NCBI RefSeq assembly: GCF_028736175.1
Contig: NZ_CP117880.1
Location: 496,001-560,000, forward strand
Direction of reading: 5' to 3'
DNA length: 64,000 nucleotides
Origin: Sphingobacterium oryzagri
GTDB lineage: Bacteria; Bacteroidota; Bacteroidia; Sphingobacteriales; Sphingobacteriaceae
Part shown: positions 25,624-34,742 of the stretch, one piece after another
How the letters are laid out: each line of letters starts with the position of its first letter
Numbering within the stretch: the stretch's first letter is position 1
Notes under the pieces: model-generated
Seen by the model: only the letters and a program-made list of their open reading frames with translations
The model's database searches: none
What the model was told of the DNA's origin: nothing
Program-made: the position numbers and the translations under genes

Positions 25624-26883
25624 GTGGATATTCAGGATATTAAAAATAGATTTAAAATCATTGGTAATTCGCCGTTGCTGAATCGTGCTATCGACGTCGC
25701 CAAGCAAGTGGCTCCCACGGATATTTCTGTTTTGATTCAAGGTGAAAGCGGATCAGGAAAGGAAGTTTTTTCGCATATTATACACCAGCTTAGTTCGCGA
25801 AAACATGGCGCTTTTATCGCCGTCAACTGTGGGGCGATTCCTGAAGGAACAATTGATTCCGAGCTTTTTGGACATGAAAAAGGATCGTTTACCGGTGCAC
25901 ATGAAGCGCGTAAAGGTTATTTTGAGGTGGTTGATGGCGGTACAATTTTTCTGGACGAAGTCGGCGAATTGCCCTTAGGTACACAGGCGCGCTTGTTGCG
26001 CGTGTTGGAAACGGGTGAATATATTCGTGTGGGATCTTCAAAAGTGCAGAAAACAAATGTACGTGTTGTTGCCGCCACCAATGTGGATGTGTATGAAGCG
26101 GTGAAGAAGGGCAAGTTTAGAGAAGATCTTTATTACCGCTTAAACACGGTGCCTTTGCGGATACCGTCTTTGCGGGAACGAAAAGAGGATGTCAACCTCT
26201 TGTTTCGCAAGTTCATCGTCGATTTTTCGGATAAATACCACACGCCCAGTATACAGTTGACGCCTGATGGGCAGGATATGCTGATGAATTACAGTTGGCC
26301 GGGTAATGTGCGCCAGTTGAAAAATATCGCAGAACAGATTGCTGTTTTAGAACGGGAGCGTGTTGTGAATGCGAGCATTTTAAGTAAATACTTGCCCGTT
26401 GAGCAAATATCCTCCTTACCCGCTTTAGTAAAAGAGAGCAGCAAAGAAGATTTCTCGGAGCGCGATATCTTGTATAAAGTTCTTTTTGATATGAAGAAGG
26501 ATATGGTCGATCTCAAGAAATTGGTGGTCGAGTTGATCCAAAATGGTGTTAATTCGGGTACATTTGAAGAAAACTCACCGTATATTAACCAACTTTATAA
26601 TGAAGTGACGCCCGCTACGGCATATCTGGGTGAGGAGATGCCATCGTCTAAGCTGACCATCCATAATCCCAATCAGGTTGCTAAGGCCAACGGCGACTAT
26701 ATGTCGTACGAAACGCAGGATGCTGAAGAGGTGGAAGAATCGTTGTCCTTGGTAGATAAAGAATCTGATTTGATCAAGAAAGCGTTGAAAAAACACAAAG
26801 GAAAGCGCAAAGCAGCCGCTCGTGAGCTTGGAATTTCCGAGCGCACCTTGTATAGAAAAATAAAAGACTTAAATTTAGATTAG
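25624..26883 (+). CDS. Sigma-54-dependent transcriptional activator without receiver domain
   Basis: 419 aa. The AAA+ sigma-54 interaction domain starts near the N-terminus: Walker A GESGSGKE (40-47), the sigma-54 contact loop GSFTGA (87-92, Ser replacing the usual Ala) and Walker B FLDE (109-112). A linker of ~120 residues leads to a Fis-type helix-turn-helix at the C-terminus (AARELGISERTLYRKIKDL). No receiver or GAF domain precedes it, so activity is probably controlled otherwise. The start is GTG at 25624. It is placed between miaB and lptE, an arrangement I associate with Bacteroidota. Confidence 0.9.
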   Translation: MDIQDIKNRFKIIGNSPLLNRAIDVAKQVAPTDISVLIQGESGSGKEVFSHIIHQLSSRKHGAFIAVNCGAIPEGTIDSELFGHEKGSFTGAHEARKGYFEVVDGGTIFLDEVGELPLGTQARLLRVLETGEYIRVGSSKVQKTNVRVVAATNVDVYEAVKKGKFREDLYYRLNTVPLRIPSLRERKEDVNLLFRKFIVDFSDKYHTPSIQLTPDGQDMLMNYSWPGNVRQLKNIAEQIAVLERERVVNASILSKYLPVEQISSLPALVKESSKEDFSERDILYKVLFDMKKDMVDLKKLVVELIQNGVNSGTFEENSPYINQLYNEVTPATAYLGEEMPSSKLTIHNPNQVAKANGDYMSYETQDAEEVEESLSLVDKESDLIKKALKKHKGKRKAAARELGISERTLYRKIKDLNLD

Positions 26884-26895
26884 TAAAGCGTGGTT

Positions 26896-27414
26896 ATGCA
26901 AAGATTATTTAAGGTGTTTTCTTTACTGAGTCTCGTGCTCCTGATGGCTTTTTCAAGTTGTGGGGTGCGGTATGGCTTTAGTGGTGGATCTATTCCCGAG
27001 AATATGAAAACGGTGAATGTGCAGTTCTTCGAAAACATTGCACCGATGGTTTTTCCTACCTTGAGTCAAAACTTTACCGAGGGTTTAAAAGAGCGGATCC
27101 GTAGTCAGTCGCGCCTTAGTCAGGTAAATGGCGATGCCGATGCGATGTTTGAAGGTGTTATTACCGGATACGACATTACGCCGGCAGCTGTTGAGGCCAA
27201 TTCTGACCGAGCGGCATTAAATCGTTTAACAATTACTGTTAAGGTGAGCTATATCAATCGCTTAGACGAATCAGGCGAAAGTAATTTCGAGCAGTCCTTC
27301 ACGCAATTTAGAGAGTTTTCAGGCCAGGTTCAGCAGCAGGAAGAAACATTGAATACGGCCATTATACAGTTGTTGACAGAGGATATCTATAACAGAGCAT
27401 TTGCAAACTGGTAG
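26896..27414 (+). CDS. lptE: LptE-like outer-membrane lipoprotein
   Basis: Preferred start ATG 26896 (a GTG two codons upstream is possible), giving 172 aa. A signal peptide with lipobox FSSC puts the lipidated Cys at residue 22. The rest matches the Bacteroidota LptE-like family (NMKTVNVQFFENIA, LTITVKVSYIN, EETLNTAIIQLLTEDIYNRAF). LptE plugs the LptD translocon that inserts LPS into the outer membrane. LptD is not in this window. The gene follows the sigma-54 activator by 12 nt and is followed after 7 nt by the acidic repeat protein, so a single operon is likely. Confidence 0.77.
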   Translation: MQRLFKVFSLLSLVLLMAFSSCGVRYGFSGGSIPENMKTVNVQFFENIAPMVFPTLSQNFTEGLKERIRSQSRLSQVNGDADAMFEGVITGYDITPAAVEANSDRAALNRLTITVKVSYINRLDESGESNFEQSFTQFREFSGQVQQQEETLNTAIIQLLTEDIYNRAFANW

Positions 27415-27421
27415 TGTATAT

Positions 27422-29098
27422 ATGGAAAATCAAGGACAATCATTTGCCTATTTATATCATCAAGCGCTTGTTAATCCCAAGGAAGTTTCCCTGGAAGATT
27501 TTAATGCGCTTTTAACCAGATACCCGTATTCGCAACCTTTGCATTTTGCATTAGAGCGACGTAAGTTCTTGCGTAGTGAGCTGAATAAGTTGGGCAACAA
27601 TGCTATTTTATTGGCTAATAGTCCAAACTGGCTTTACGAATATGTGCAACTTCCGGTCAAAGATGCGCCTTATATCGACGTATTCGATAACGATTATGTG
27701 CCTTATGACGAAGCCGAATCTTCGCTAACTGTTGCTACGGATGAAACGCCGCAGAACGAGGTTACCGAACAGTTTTCCGGTGTTTCGGCAGCTGTTGCCC
27801 AAGAGTCTGATGAGGAAGTTGCTGAAGAGCTTCGTGCAGAAGCTACGGAAACATTAGACGTAGAAGAGTCATTGTCGACTTCATTACCCGAAATAGAACC
27901 GGAAGCGCCAGCCGCTGCGGAGATTGTTCCGCAAGAGGAGGAAGAAACGCCTGCGCTTGTTGAAGCGACAGCGGAGAATAGTGTTACCGAAGAAAATTCT
28001 TCTGCATTGACTTCCGAAGAGGAAACGCCAGTAGCAGAAGAGGAAATAGCGCCAGAAGCGCCTGCCGCTGCGGAGATTGTTTCACAAGAGGAGGAAGAAA
28101 CGCCTGCGCTTGTTGAAGCGACAGCGGAGAATAGTGTTACCGAAGAAAATTCTTCTGCATTGATTTCCGAAGAGGAAACGTCAGTAGTAGAAGAGGAAAT
28201 AGCGCCAGAAGCGCCTGCCGCTGCGGAGATTGTCCCGCAAGAGGAGGAAGAAGCGCCTGCGCGTGTTGAAGTGACAGCGGAGAATAACGCTCCCGAAGAA
28301 AATTCTTCTGCATTGACTTCCGAAGAGGAATCGCCAGTAGCAGAAGAAGAACAGGAGCTTGCCGAACCGACAAAAGGGCATGGTATTGCCGAGATATCGG
28401 ACGAAGAACATCAGGTGTTAGAAACTTTGGTGCAGGAAGGTATTGGTGGGGGCGACTATTTTGCGTTGCACCGTAAAGAAATCCGTTGGGAAGCGACAGC
28501 CGACTCTGGTAACGTTAGCGTACAGGAACAGAGCGAGGCGCCAAGTGAGCAGAAAGCCGAGGATGACGAAGTTAGCTTGTATAACGATGAGCTGATGCCC
28601 TACAGTTTCCGTTGGTGGTTGCATAAAACGCGGCTGGAATATGCCGATACCTATCAGCCTTTTGCAAGTCCGCATTTGCCAACCAATAAAAAATCGGCTT
28701 TTGATCCGGTAACGTTTGATAAGATTGTACTCGACCAGCAAATCCGCGAAAATATTATTCATTTGCAGCGTCCGGAAGATAAGTTGAGCGATGAGGTGAA
28801 GCAGCGTGCGGTAGCGTTTGCTCGTGTTGATAAGACTTCCGAAGTGATCGAGAAATTTATTCGGGAAGAGCCACAGATACAACCACCTCCGGCCGATCAG
28901 CTGAATATGGAAAATAAGGCGAGAAAAAGCTCGGAAGAGCAATTTGATCTTGTCACAGAGACTTTGGCAACGATTTATGCAAGCCAGGCGATGTACGTGA
29001 AGGCGATCGAGGTATACAAAAAATTAATTTTGAAATATCCAGAAAAAAAATCGTATTTTGCGAGCCAAATTAAGACATTAGAAGAGAAACTATATTAA
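27422..29098 (+). CDS. Acidic protein with 51-residue tandem repeats and TPR-like end
   Basis: The likely start is ATG 27422 (7 nt after lptE), 558 aa. An upstream in-frame ATG at 27401 would overlap lptE. The N-terminal ~100 residues are conserved-looking (EDFNALLTRYPYSQPLHFAL). Residues ~160-310 contain three copies of a 51-aa, Glu/Ala/Pro-rich unit (EAPAAAEIV..., 153 bp each), probably disordered. The C-terminal ~60 residues (LATIYASQAMYVKAIEVYKK) look like a TPR hairpin. Located between lptE and secG, so perhaps linked to envelope export; the function is unknown. Confidence 0.72.
   Translation: MENQGQSFAYLYHQALVNPKEVSLEDFNALLTRYPYSQPLHFALERRKFLRSELNKLGNNAILLANSPNWLYEYVQLPVKDAPYIDVFDNDYVPYDEAESSLTVATDETPQNEVTEQFSGVSAAVAQESDEEVAEELRAEATETLDVEESLSTSLPEIEPEAPAAAEIVPQEEEETPALVEATAENSVTEENSSALTSEEETPVAEEEIAPEAPAAAEIVSQEEEETPALVEATAENSVTEENSSALISEEETSVVEEEIAPEAPAAAEIVPQEEEEAPARVEVTAENNAPEENSSALTSEEESPVAEEEQELAEPTKGHGIAEISDEEHQVLETLVQEGIGGGDYFALHRKEIRWEATADSGNVSVQEQSEAPSEQKAEDDEVSLYNDELMPYSFRWWLHKTRLEYADTYQPFASPHLPTNKKSAFDPVTFDKIVLDQQIRENIIHLQRPEDKLSDEVKQRAVAFARVDKTSEVIEKFIREEPQIQPPPADQLNMENKARKSSEEQFDLVTETLATIYASQAMYVKAIEVYKKLILKYPEKKSYFASQIKTLEEKLY
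27902..28360 (+). repeat. In-frame 153-bp tandem repeat, three copies
   Basis: GAAGCGCC marks the copies at 27902, 28055 and 28208, exactly 153 bp apart. Copies 1 and 2 differ by few bases and copy 3 is more diverged. The unit keeps frame and encodes an acidic 51-residue block. Confidence 0.9.
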
Positions 29099-29111
29099 CA
29101 AGAATAAAGAA

Positions 29112-29468
29112 ATGCAAACATTTTTAATTATCCTGATTGTATTGACGAGTGTGTTGTTGGCACTGATCGTTTTGATTCAAAATCCGAAAGGTGGAGGTTT
29201 GTCATCAGGATTTGCGGGAAGCTCAAACTTGATGGGCGTTCAACGTACAGGTGATTTCCTTGAAAAAGGGACGTGGGGTTTAGCCATTGCTTTAATGGTT
29301 TTCTGTTTAGCGATCAACATCGTTGGTCCATCATCGGGCACTAACGGCGGCGGTTTGGGTGATCAAATCGAGGCACCAGCACAAACATCTCCTTTGAATT
29401 TGAACGGTCCGGCGCAGCAGCAAACACCAGCTACTAGCACTCCTGTAGCAGCAGATACAAGCAACTAA
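29112..29468 (+). CDS. secG: Preprotein translocase subunit SecG
   Basis: 118 aa. The first TM helix (residues 3-21) is followed by the SecG hallmark IQNPKGGGLSSGF. A second TM helix follows (about 55-75), and an Ala/Gln/Thr/Pro-rich tail extends past the usual E. coli length, as in other Bacteroidota. It is part of the SecYEG channel in the cytoplasmic membrane. It is the last gene of the miaB-to-secG run and is followed by a strong terminator. Confidence 0.9.
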   Translation: MQTFLIILIVLTSVLLALIVLIQNPKGGGLSSGFAGSSNLMGVQRTGDFLEKGTWGLAIALMVFCLAINIVGPSSGTNGGGLGDQIEAPAQTSPLNLNGPAQQQTPATSTPVAADTSN

Positions 29469-29490
29469 GCTGTTACCAGCATAAAGATCT

Positions 29491-29521
29491 AAAGCCCTGT
29501 ACGCAAATACAGGGCTTTTTT
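29491..29521 (+). terminator. Terminator after secG
   Basis: AAAGCCCTGTA (29491-29501) and TACAGGGCTTT (29508-29518) form a perfect 11-bp stem with a CGCAAA loop, then a T-run. Confidence 0.9.
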
Positions 29522-29675
29522 TGTGATGACAGGATGACACAGCCAGCTTGCCGCTCTGTCAATTTTGGATGACGAAAGTGAAAAAATGGCAACAAATACA
29601 CTATTTTTTGATTTGGCATAATTGGTGATAGTCATCCATTAGAAAACGTAAATAAAAAATAAAAACATAATAATT

Positions 29676-29951
29676 ATGGCATTAAGTATTAAACCTATCG
29701 GAGACAGAGTTGTGGTAGAAGCAGCTCCTGCAGAAGAAAAAACAGCATCAGGCCTTTACATTCCTGACACTGCAAAAGAAAAACCTTCTCAAGGTACTAT
29801 CGTTGCAGTTGGATCAGGTAAGCCAGAAGAGCCCCTTACTGTACAAGTAGGCGACAAAGTTTTGTATGGCAAATACGCTGGTACAGAAATTACTTACGAA
29901 GGTAAAGAATATTTAATTATGCGTGAATCTGACATTTACGCGGTATTATAA
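29676..29951 (+). CDS. groES: Co-chaperonin GroES
   Basis: 91 aa, full length. [20 protein letters not shown] at the N-terminus, the mobile loop around residues 20-34 ([13 protein letters not shown]) and [12 protein letters not shown] are typical. Forms the heptameric lid of GroEL. groL starts 85 nt downstream, so the two form the usual operon. The ~150 bp upstream contains no CIRCE inverted repeat. The only near match to a -7 box is TATTTTTTG (one base too long) near 29605. Confidence 0.97.
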   Translation: MALSIKPIGDRVVVEAAPAEEKTASGLYIPDTAKEKPSQGTIVAVGSGKPEEPLTVQVGDKVLYGKYAGTEITYEGKEYLIMRESDIYAVL

Positions 29952-30036
29952 GTCGATTAATTCAATTCATAAAAACGAAAAAGTATAGGAAAGCGAGTGG
30001 TCAACCGACCGCTACTACCTACTAAATAAAAAAGCA

Positions 30037-31674
30037 ATGGCAAAACAAGTAAGATATAATGTAGAAGCTCGTGACGCACTGAAAAAAGGTGTAGACACAT
30101 TAGCAAATGCAGTAAAAGTAACATTAGGTCCTAAAGGCCGTAACGTTATTATCGAGAAAAAATTTGGTTCTCCGATGATTACTAAAGATGGTGTTACTGT
30201 AGCTAAAGAAATCGATTTAAAAGATGCTTTAGAAAATATGGGTGCACAGATGGTAAAAGAAGTTGCTTCAAAAACGGCTGATCAGGCAGGTGACGGAACA
30301 ACGACTGCTACTGTATTGGCGCAAGCTATCGTTTCTCCAGGTTTAAAATCTGTTGCGGCAGGTGCTAATCCTATGGATTTGAAACGTGGTATTGACAAGG
30401 CTGTAGCGGCTGTTGTAGCTAATTTGAAATCGCAATCACAAGTTGTTGGCGCTGACAATAATAAAATCAAACAAGTTGCGACGATTTCGGCTAACAATGA
30501 TGACGTGATCGGTTCTTTGATTGCTGAAGCAATGGAAAAAGTTGGTAACGACGGTGTTATCACGGTAGAAGAAGCTAAAGGTACAGAGACGGAGGTTAAA
30601 ACGGTAGAAGGTATGCAGTTTGACCGTGGTTATTTGTCTCCATATTTTGTAACCAACTCCGACAAAATGGAAGCCGAGTTGGAAAGCCCATATATCTTGA
30701 TCTACGACAAGAAGATCAGCAACATGAAAGAATTGTTGCCTATTTTGGAAAAACAAGTACAAACAGGTAAACCATTGTTGATTATCGCTGAAGATTTAGA
30801 TGGCGAAGCATTAGCTACATTGGTTGTTAATAAAATCCGTGGATCGCTGAAAGTTGCTGCAGTTAAAGCGCCAGGTTTCGGTGACCGTCGTAAAGCGATG
30901 TTAGAAGATATCGCGATCTTGACTGGTGGTACTGTAATTTCTGAAGAAAGAGGTTTCAAACTAGAAAATGCTGAACTTTCTTACCTAGGTCAGGCAGAAA
31001 AAGTTGTTGTTGATAAAGACAACACAACGATTATCAATGGTTCTGGTGATGCAGAAGATATCAAAGGACGTGTTGCACAAATTCGTTCGCAAATTGAGAC
31101 AACGAGCTCAGATTACGACCGTGAGAAATTGCAAGAGCGTTTAGCGAAATTGTCTGGTGGTGTTGCTGTTCTTTATGTTGGTGCAACAACAGAAGTAGAA
31201 ATGAAAGAGAAAAAAGACCGTGTTGATGATGCTTTGCACGCTACTCGCGCAGCAGTTGAAGAAGGTATCGTTGCTGGTGGTGGTGTTGCATTCATTCGTT
31301 CTGTTTCTGCTCTTGCAGATCTTAAAGGAGCAAACGAAGATGAAACAATCGGTATTGAAATCATCAAACGTGCTATCGAAGAGCCACTTCGTCAAATCTG
31401 TAACAATGCCGGTATCGAAGGTGCCGTTGTGGTACAGAAAGTGAAAGAAGGTTCTGCAGATTTCGGTTACAACGCGCGTACAGACGTTTACGAAAACTTA
31501 ATTGGTGCCGGTGTTATCGATCCAACTAAAGTTTCCCGTGTAGCGTTGGAAAACGCAGCTTCTATCGCCTCCATGTTGTTAACAACAGAATGTGTTTTAG
31601 CTGATGAACCAGAAGAAAATCCAGTTGCTGCAGGTGGCCCACCAATGGGTGGCGGCATGGGCGGCATGATGTAA
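30037..31674 (+). CDS. groL: Chaperonin GroEL
   Basis: 545 aa with the whole equatorial-intermediate-apical-intermediate-equatorial layout. Visible signatures are the ATP site [11 protein letters not shown] near residue 87, [13 protein letters not shown] in the apical domain, [12 protein letters not shown] near residue 405, and a C-terminal Gly-Met tail (GGGMGGMM). Second gene of the groES-groL operon. It is followed by a terminator and then a 2.1-kb gene-free repeat array. Codon use looks biased toward highly expressed choices compared with neighbours (by eye). Confidence 0.98.
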   Translation: MAKQVRYNVEARDALKKGVDTLANAVKVTLGPKGRNVIIEKKFGSPMITKDGVTVAKEIDLKDALENMGAQMVKEVASKTADQAGDGTTTATVLAQAIVSPGLKSVAAGANPMDLKRGIDKAVAAVVANLKSQSQVVGADNNKIKQVATISANNDDVIGSLIAEAMEKVGNDGVITVEEAKGTETEVKTVEGMQFDRGYLSPYFVTNSDKMEAELESPYILIYDKKISNMKELLPILEKQVQTGKPLLIIAEDLDGEALATLVVNKIRGSLKVAAVKAPGFGDRRKAMLEDIAILTGGTVISEERGFKLENAELSYLGQAEKVVVDKDNTTIINGSGDAEDIKGRVAQIRSQIETTSSDYDREKLQERLAKLSGGVAVLYVGATTEVEMKEKKDRVDDALHATRAAVEEGIVAGGGVAFIRSVSALADLKGANEDETIGIEIIKRAIEEPLRQICNNAGIEGAVVVQKVKEGSADFGYNARTDVYENLIGAGVIDPTKVSRVALENAASIASMLLTTECVLADEPEENPVAAGGPPMGGGMGGMM

Positions 31675-31698
31675 GCTTAGCTTTCACATCGCTATATA

Positions 31699-31730
31699 AA
31701 AGGCTTCGTTTTCCAACGGAGCCTTTTTTT
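31699..31730 (+). terminator. Terminator of the groES-groL operon
   Basis: AAAGGCTTCGTT (31699-31710) and AACGGAGCCTTT (31715-31726) pair with one mismatch, followed by a run of T. Confidence 0.8.
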
Positions 31731-31740
31731 GTCTCAACCA

Positions 31741-33840
31741 AGATTTTTTGTCTTCCATCGCTTGATGAAACGTTAATGACGTTGTTCGCAAAGCGTTTGA
31801 TAACGCAAGCATTCACAGCTCTACATAGCGATTGTAAAAACGGTTGACCTCAGCGAGGTCACATGTTTGTAGCAATTAAGCTGATTAATTATTTCGACTC
31901 CAGCGGAGTCGTATGTCGATTTTTGTCCCTCGCCGGGACAGGGCAATACTTTTTGTCTGGACACAAAAAGTATTCAAAAAAGTCCTTGTTTCATTGAGGC
32001 GATCTGTCGCACTATCCGTCCCACACAAGCCAATTGACGCGCAGGCTAGAAATTGTTATAAAAAATCTTCTTAGAATTTTTTATAACAATTTCTTATGCC
32101 TTCCCTTCGCACCACCTGCGTCAATTCCTTGTCTCCCATCGCTTGATGAAACGTTAATGACGTAGCTCGCAAAGCGTTTGATAACGCATACGTTCACAGC
32201 TTCGCATAGCGCTTAGAAAAGCAATTGACCTCAGCGAGGTCACATGTTTGTAGCAATTAAGCTGATTAATTATTTCGACTCCAGCGGAGTCGTATGTCGG
32301 TTGATGTCCCTCGCCGGGACGGGGCAATACTTTTTGTCTGGACACAAAAAGTATTCAAAAAGGTCCTTGTTTCATCGAGGCGATCTGGCGCACGAATCCC
32401 TCTCACACAAGCCAATTGACGCGCAGGCTAGAATGACAGGTCAAATTTTTTTGAATAAATTTGACCTATAATTCTCATGCCTTCCCTTCGCACCACCCGC
32501 GTCAATTGCTCGTTTCCCATCGCTTGATGAAACGTTAATGACGTAGCTCGCAAAGCGTTCAATATCGCAAGCATTCACAGCTTCGCAAAGCGCTTAGAAA
32601 AGCAATTGACCTCAGCGAGGTCACATGTTTGTAGCAAATTAAGCTGATTAATTATTTCGACTCCAGCGGAGTCGTATGTCGGTTGATGTCCCTCGCCGGG
32701 ACAGGGCAATACTTTTTGTCTGGACACAAAAAGTATTCAAAAAAGTCCTTGTTTCATCGAGGCGATCTGGCGCACGAATCCCTCTCACACAAGCCAATTG
32801 CCGCGCAGGCTAGAATGACAGGTCAAATTTTTTTTGAATAAATTTGACCTATAATTCTCATGCCTTCCCTTCGCACCACCCGCGTCAATTGCTCGTTTCC
32901 CATCGCTTGATGAAACGTTAATGACGTAGCTCGCAAAGCGTTCAATATCGCAAGCGTTCACAGCTTCGCATAGCGCTTAGAAAAGCAATTGACCTCAGCG
33001 AGGTCACATGTTTGTAGCAATTAAGCTGATTAATTATTTCGACTCCAGCGGAGTCGTATGTCGGTTGATGTCCCTCGCCGGGACAGGGCAATACTTTTTG
33101 TCTGGACACAAAAAGTATCCAAAAAAGTCCTTGTTTCATCGAGGCGATCTGTCGCACCAGCCGTCGCACACAAGCCAATTGCCGCGCAGGCTAGAATGAC
33201 AGGTCAAATTTTTTTTGAATAAATTTGACCTATAATTCTCATGCCTTCCCTTCGCACCACCCGCGTCAATTGCTCGTTTCCCATCGCTTGATGAAACGTT
33301 AATGACGTAGCTCGCAAAGCGTTTGATAACGCAAGCATTCACCACTTCGCAAAGCGATATTTAAATCAAATGGCCTTGGATTCGACTGCGTGATCGCGGA
33401 TGGTAATAACCGTTAAAAAGCATCCGTTGTTTGAGCGAAGCGAGTTTCGGATGGTTTAGATTATTAGCGTTCGTGATAGCATAAAGAATCCTAGCCTTGA
33501 TTTTTTGTCTACTTTTTTATCAAGAAAAAAGTATGGCCATGCCGCGGCGAGCGGCGAATCGTTTTGTCCCTTTCCGGGACAGGGACTTCCTTTTGAAGGC
33601 CAAAAGGAAGCAAAAGCCTTTTGTTTCATCGAGGCGATCTGTCGCACTATCCGTCCCACACAAGCCAATTGCCGCTCAGGCTAGAATGACAGGTCAAATT
33701 TTTTTTGAATAAATTTGACCTATAATTCTTATGCCTTCCCTTCGCACCACCCGCGTCAATTGCTCGTTTCCTATCGCTTGATGAAACTTGATGATGTTGT
33801 TCGCCAAGCGTTCAATATCGCGAGCATTCACTTCTGCTAG
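31741..33840. repeat. Tandem array of ~380-bp multi-hairpin units
   Basis: Units begin with CATCGCTTGATGAAAC at 31756, 32139, 32518, 32901 and 33282, and with TATCGCTTG at 33772 (spacings 383, 379, 383, 381 and 490 bp). Each of the first four contains TGACCTC-AGC-GAGGTCA, CGACTCC-AGC-GGAGTCG, GTCCC-n5-GGGAC, a 12-bp AATACTTTTTGT hairpin and a further hairpin near the unit end. The fifth unit lacks the first two palindromes and carries other sequence. No gene is supported; open frames on both strands are repeated unit by unit. It lies between convergent groL and mtfA-like genes. Confidence 0.9.
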
Positions 33841-33862
33841 TTCGAGCTTGCAGCTCGGAACT
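33839..33862. terminator. Hairpin after the mtfA-like gene
   Basis: AGTTCGAGCT, a TGC loop, then AGCTCGGAACT: a 10-bp stem with one bulged G, just downstream of the minus-strand gene. No clear T-run, so a terminator role is tentative. Confidence 0.4.
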
Positions 33863-33871
33863 GATCGAAGG

Positions 33872-34681
33872 TCACGTTGATGCCGTGCCGTGGGGTTTAT
33901 TATACATCTCTTCCAACAAATTGAAAAGTGTGGGGTGATCTTCTTGCAGCTTATGGGGTTTTTGAAAGAAATATTCGGATACTACGGCGAGAAATTCGGC
34001 TTCATTGGTTGCCGCATAATCCCGGATATCCGATCGATCTTTACGAATCGCTTCAATAGTGCGGTGCATCTCTTGTAGCCAAGGTTTTATCAATTCTTTT
34101 GAAATAAGATAAGACGGTATACCATCCACTTCGCCATCGGCTTTATCGATCAGGTGTACAAATTCGTGAATGGCGGTATTATTCGTCGATGCCGAAGAAG
34201 AAAATCCTGCGCGTAGCGATGCCAATGATAAAATCATTTTACGATTCATCGCTCCGTCGCCCACCATGCCCAAAATCGTGTTATCCGTTTTTTCTGTATC
34301 ATACTTTTCGTTAAACGTACCCGGATAAATCAGCACCTCGTCGAGGTTCTCAAATGACCACTGTTTGAAATGAAATAATGGTATGGTCGCACTCGCCGCC
34401 ACCAGTATGCGATCTTCATCCGTAACTTCGGCACCTTTTTCTGCCGATATTTTGGTCGTTGTCAAAAAATAATCGACGCGATCCATAAACTCCTGTTGCG
34501 CTTCCGGCTTCAATTGCTGAAAAAAAGTCACTTTCGCGTCTAGTATCGATTTTGTACGCGCATCATCGGGTACATTGGCCGCATTGTATTTTTTATTGCC
34601 TACATATTTAAAAACATACCAAATTAAAGCAACGCCTACCATAACGATAAGTATCACTAGTAAAAATTTTTCATTAATCAT
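33872..34681 (-). CDS. mtfA: MtfA-like zinc-dependent peptidase
   Basis: The ATG at 34681 (269 aa) is preferred to an upstream TTG. One N-terminal TM helix (about residues 5-22) is followed by the MtfA (Mlc titration factor) fold. The metal motif HEFVHLID is in IHEFVHLIDKADGEVDGIP, with AATNEAEFLAVVSEYFF downstream supplying the third ligand Glu. E. coli MtfA is a cytosolic peptidase that also binds the Mlc repressor. Bacteroidota members carry a TM anchor and their role is not established. It is divergent from the GYF/CD225 gene and convergent with groL across the repeat array. Confidence 0.8.
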   Translation of the reverse strand: MINEKFLLVILIVMVGVALIWYVFKYVGNKKYNAANVPDDARTKSILDAKVTFFQQLKPEAQQEFMDRVDYFLTTTKISAEKGAEVTDEDRILVAASATIPLFHFKQWSFENLDEVLIYPGTFNEKYDTEKTDNTILGMVGDGAMNRKMILSLASLRAGFSSSASTNNTAIHEFVHLIDKADGEVDGIPSYLISKELIKPWLQEMHRTIEAIRKDRSDIRDYAATNEAEFLAVVSEYFFQKPHKLQEDHPTLFNLLEEMYNKPHGTAST

Positions 34682-34742
34682 TTTTTTTAGAATTTTGAAC
34701 AACAAGAATTCATTATATTTATAACAATATACAATTTTTACG

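Noticed and set aside
29522-29675. CIRCE operator for HrcA upstream of groES
   Set aside because: TTAGCACTC-n9-GAGTGCTAA or a close variant is not present.
31741-33840. Family of small genes on both strands (e.g. 32154-32345, 32942-33178, 32244-32471)
   Set aside because: The frames are the same repeat unit translated again and again, broken differently in each copy, and they run through hairpins. No promoter or ribosome-binding site is tied to them.
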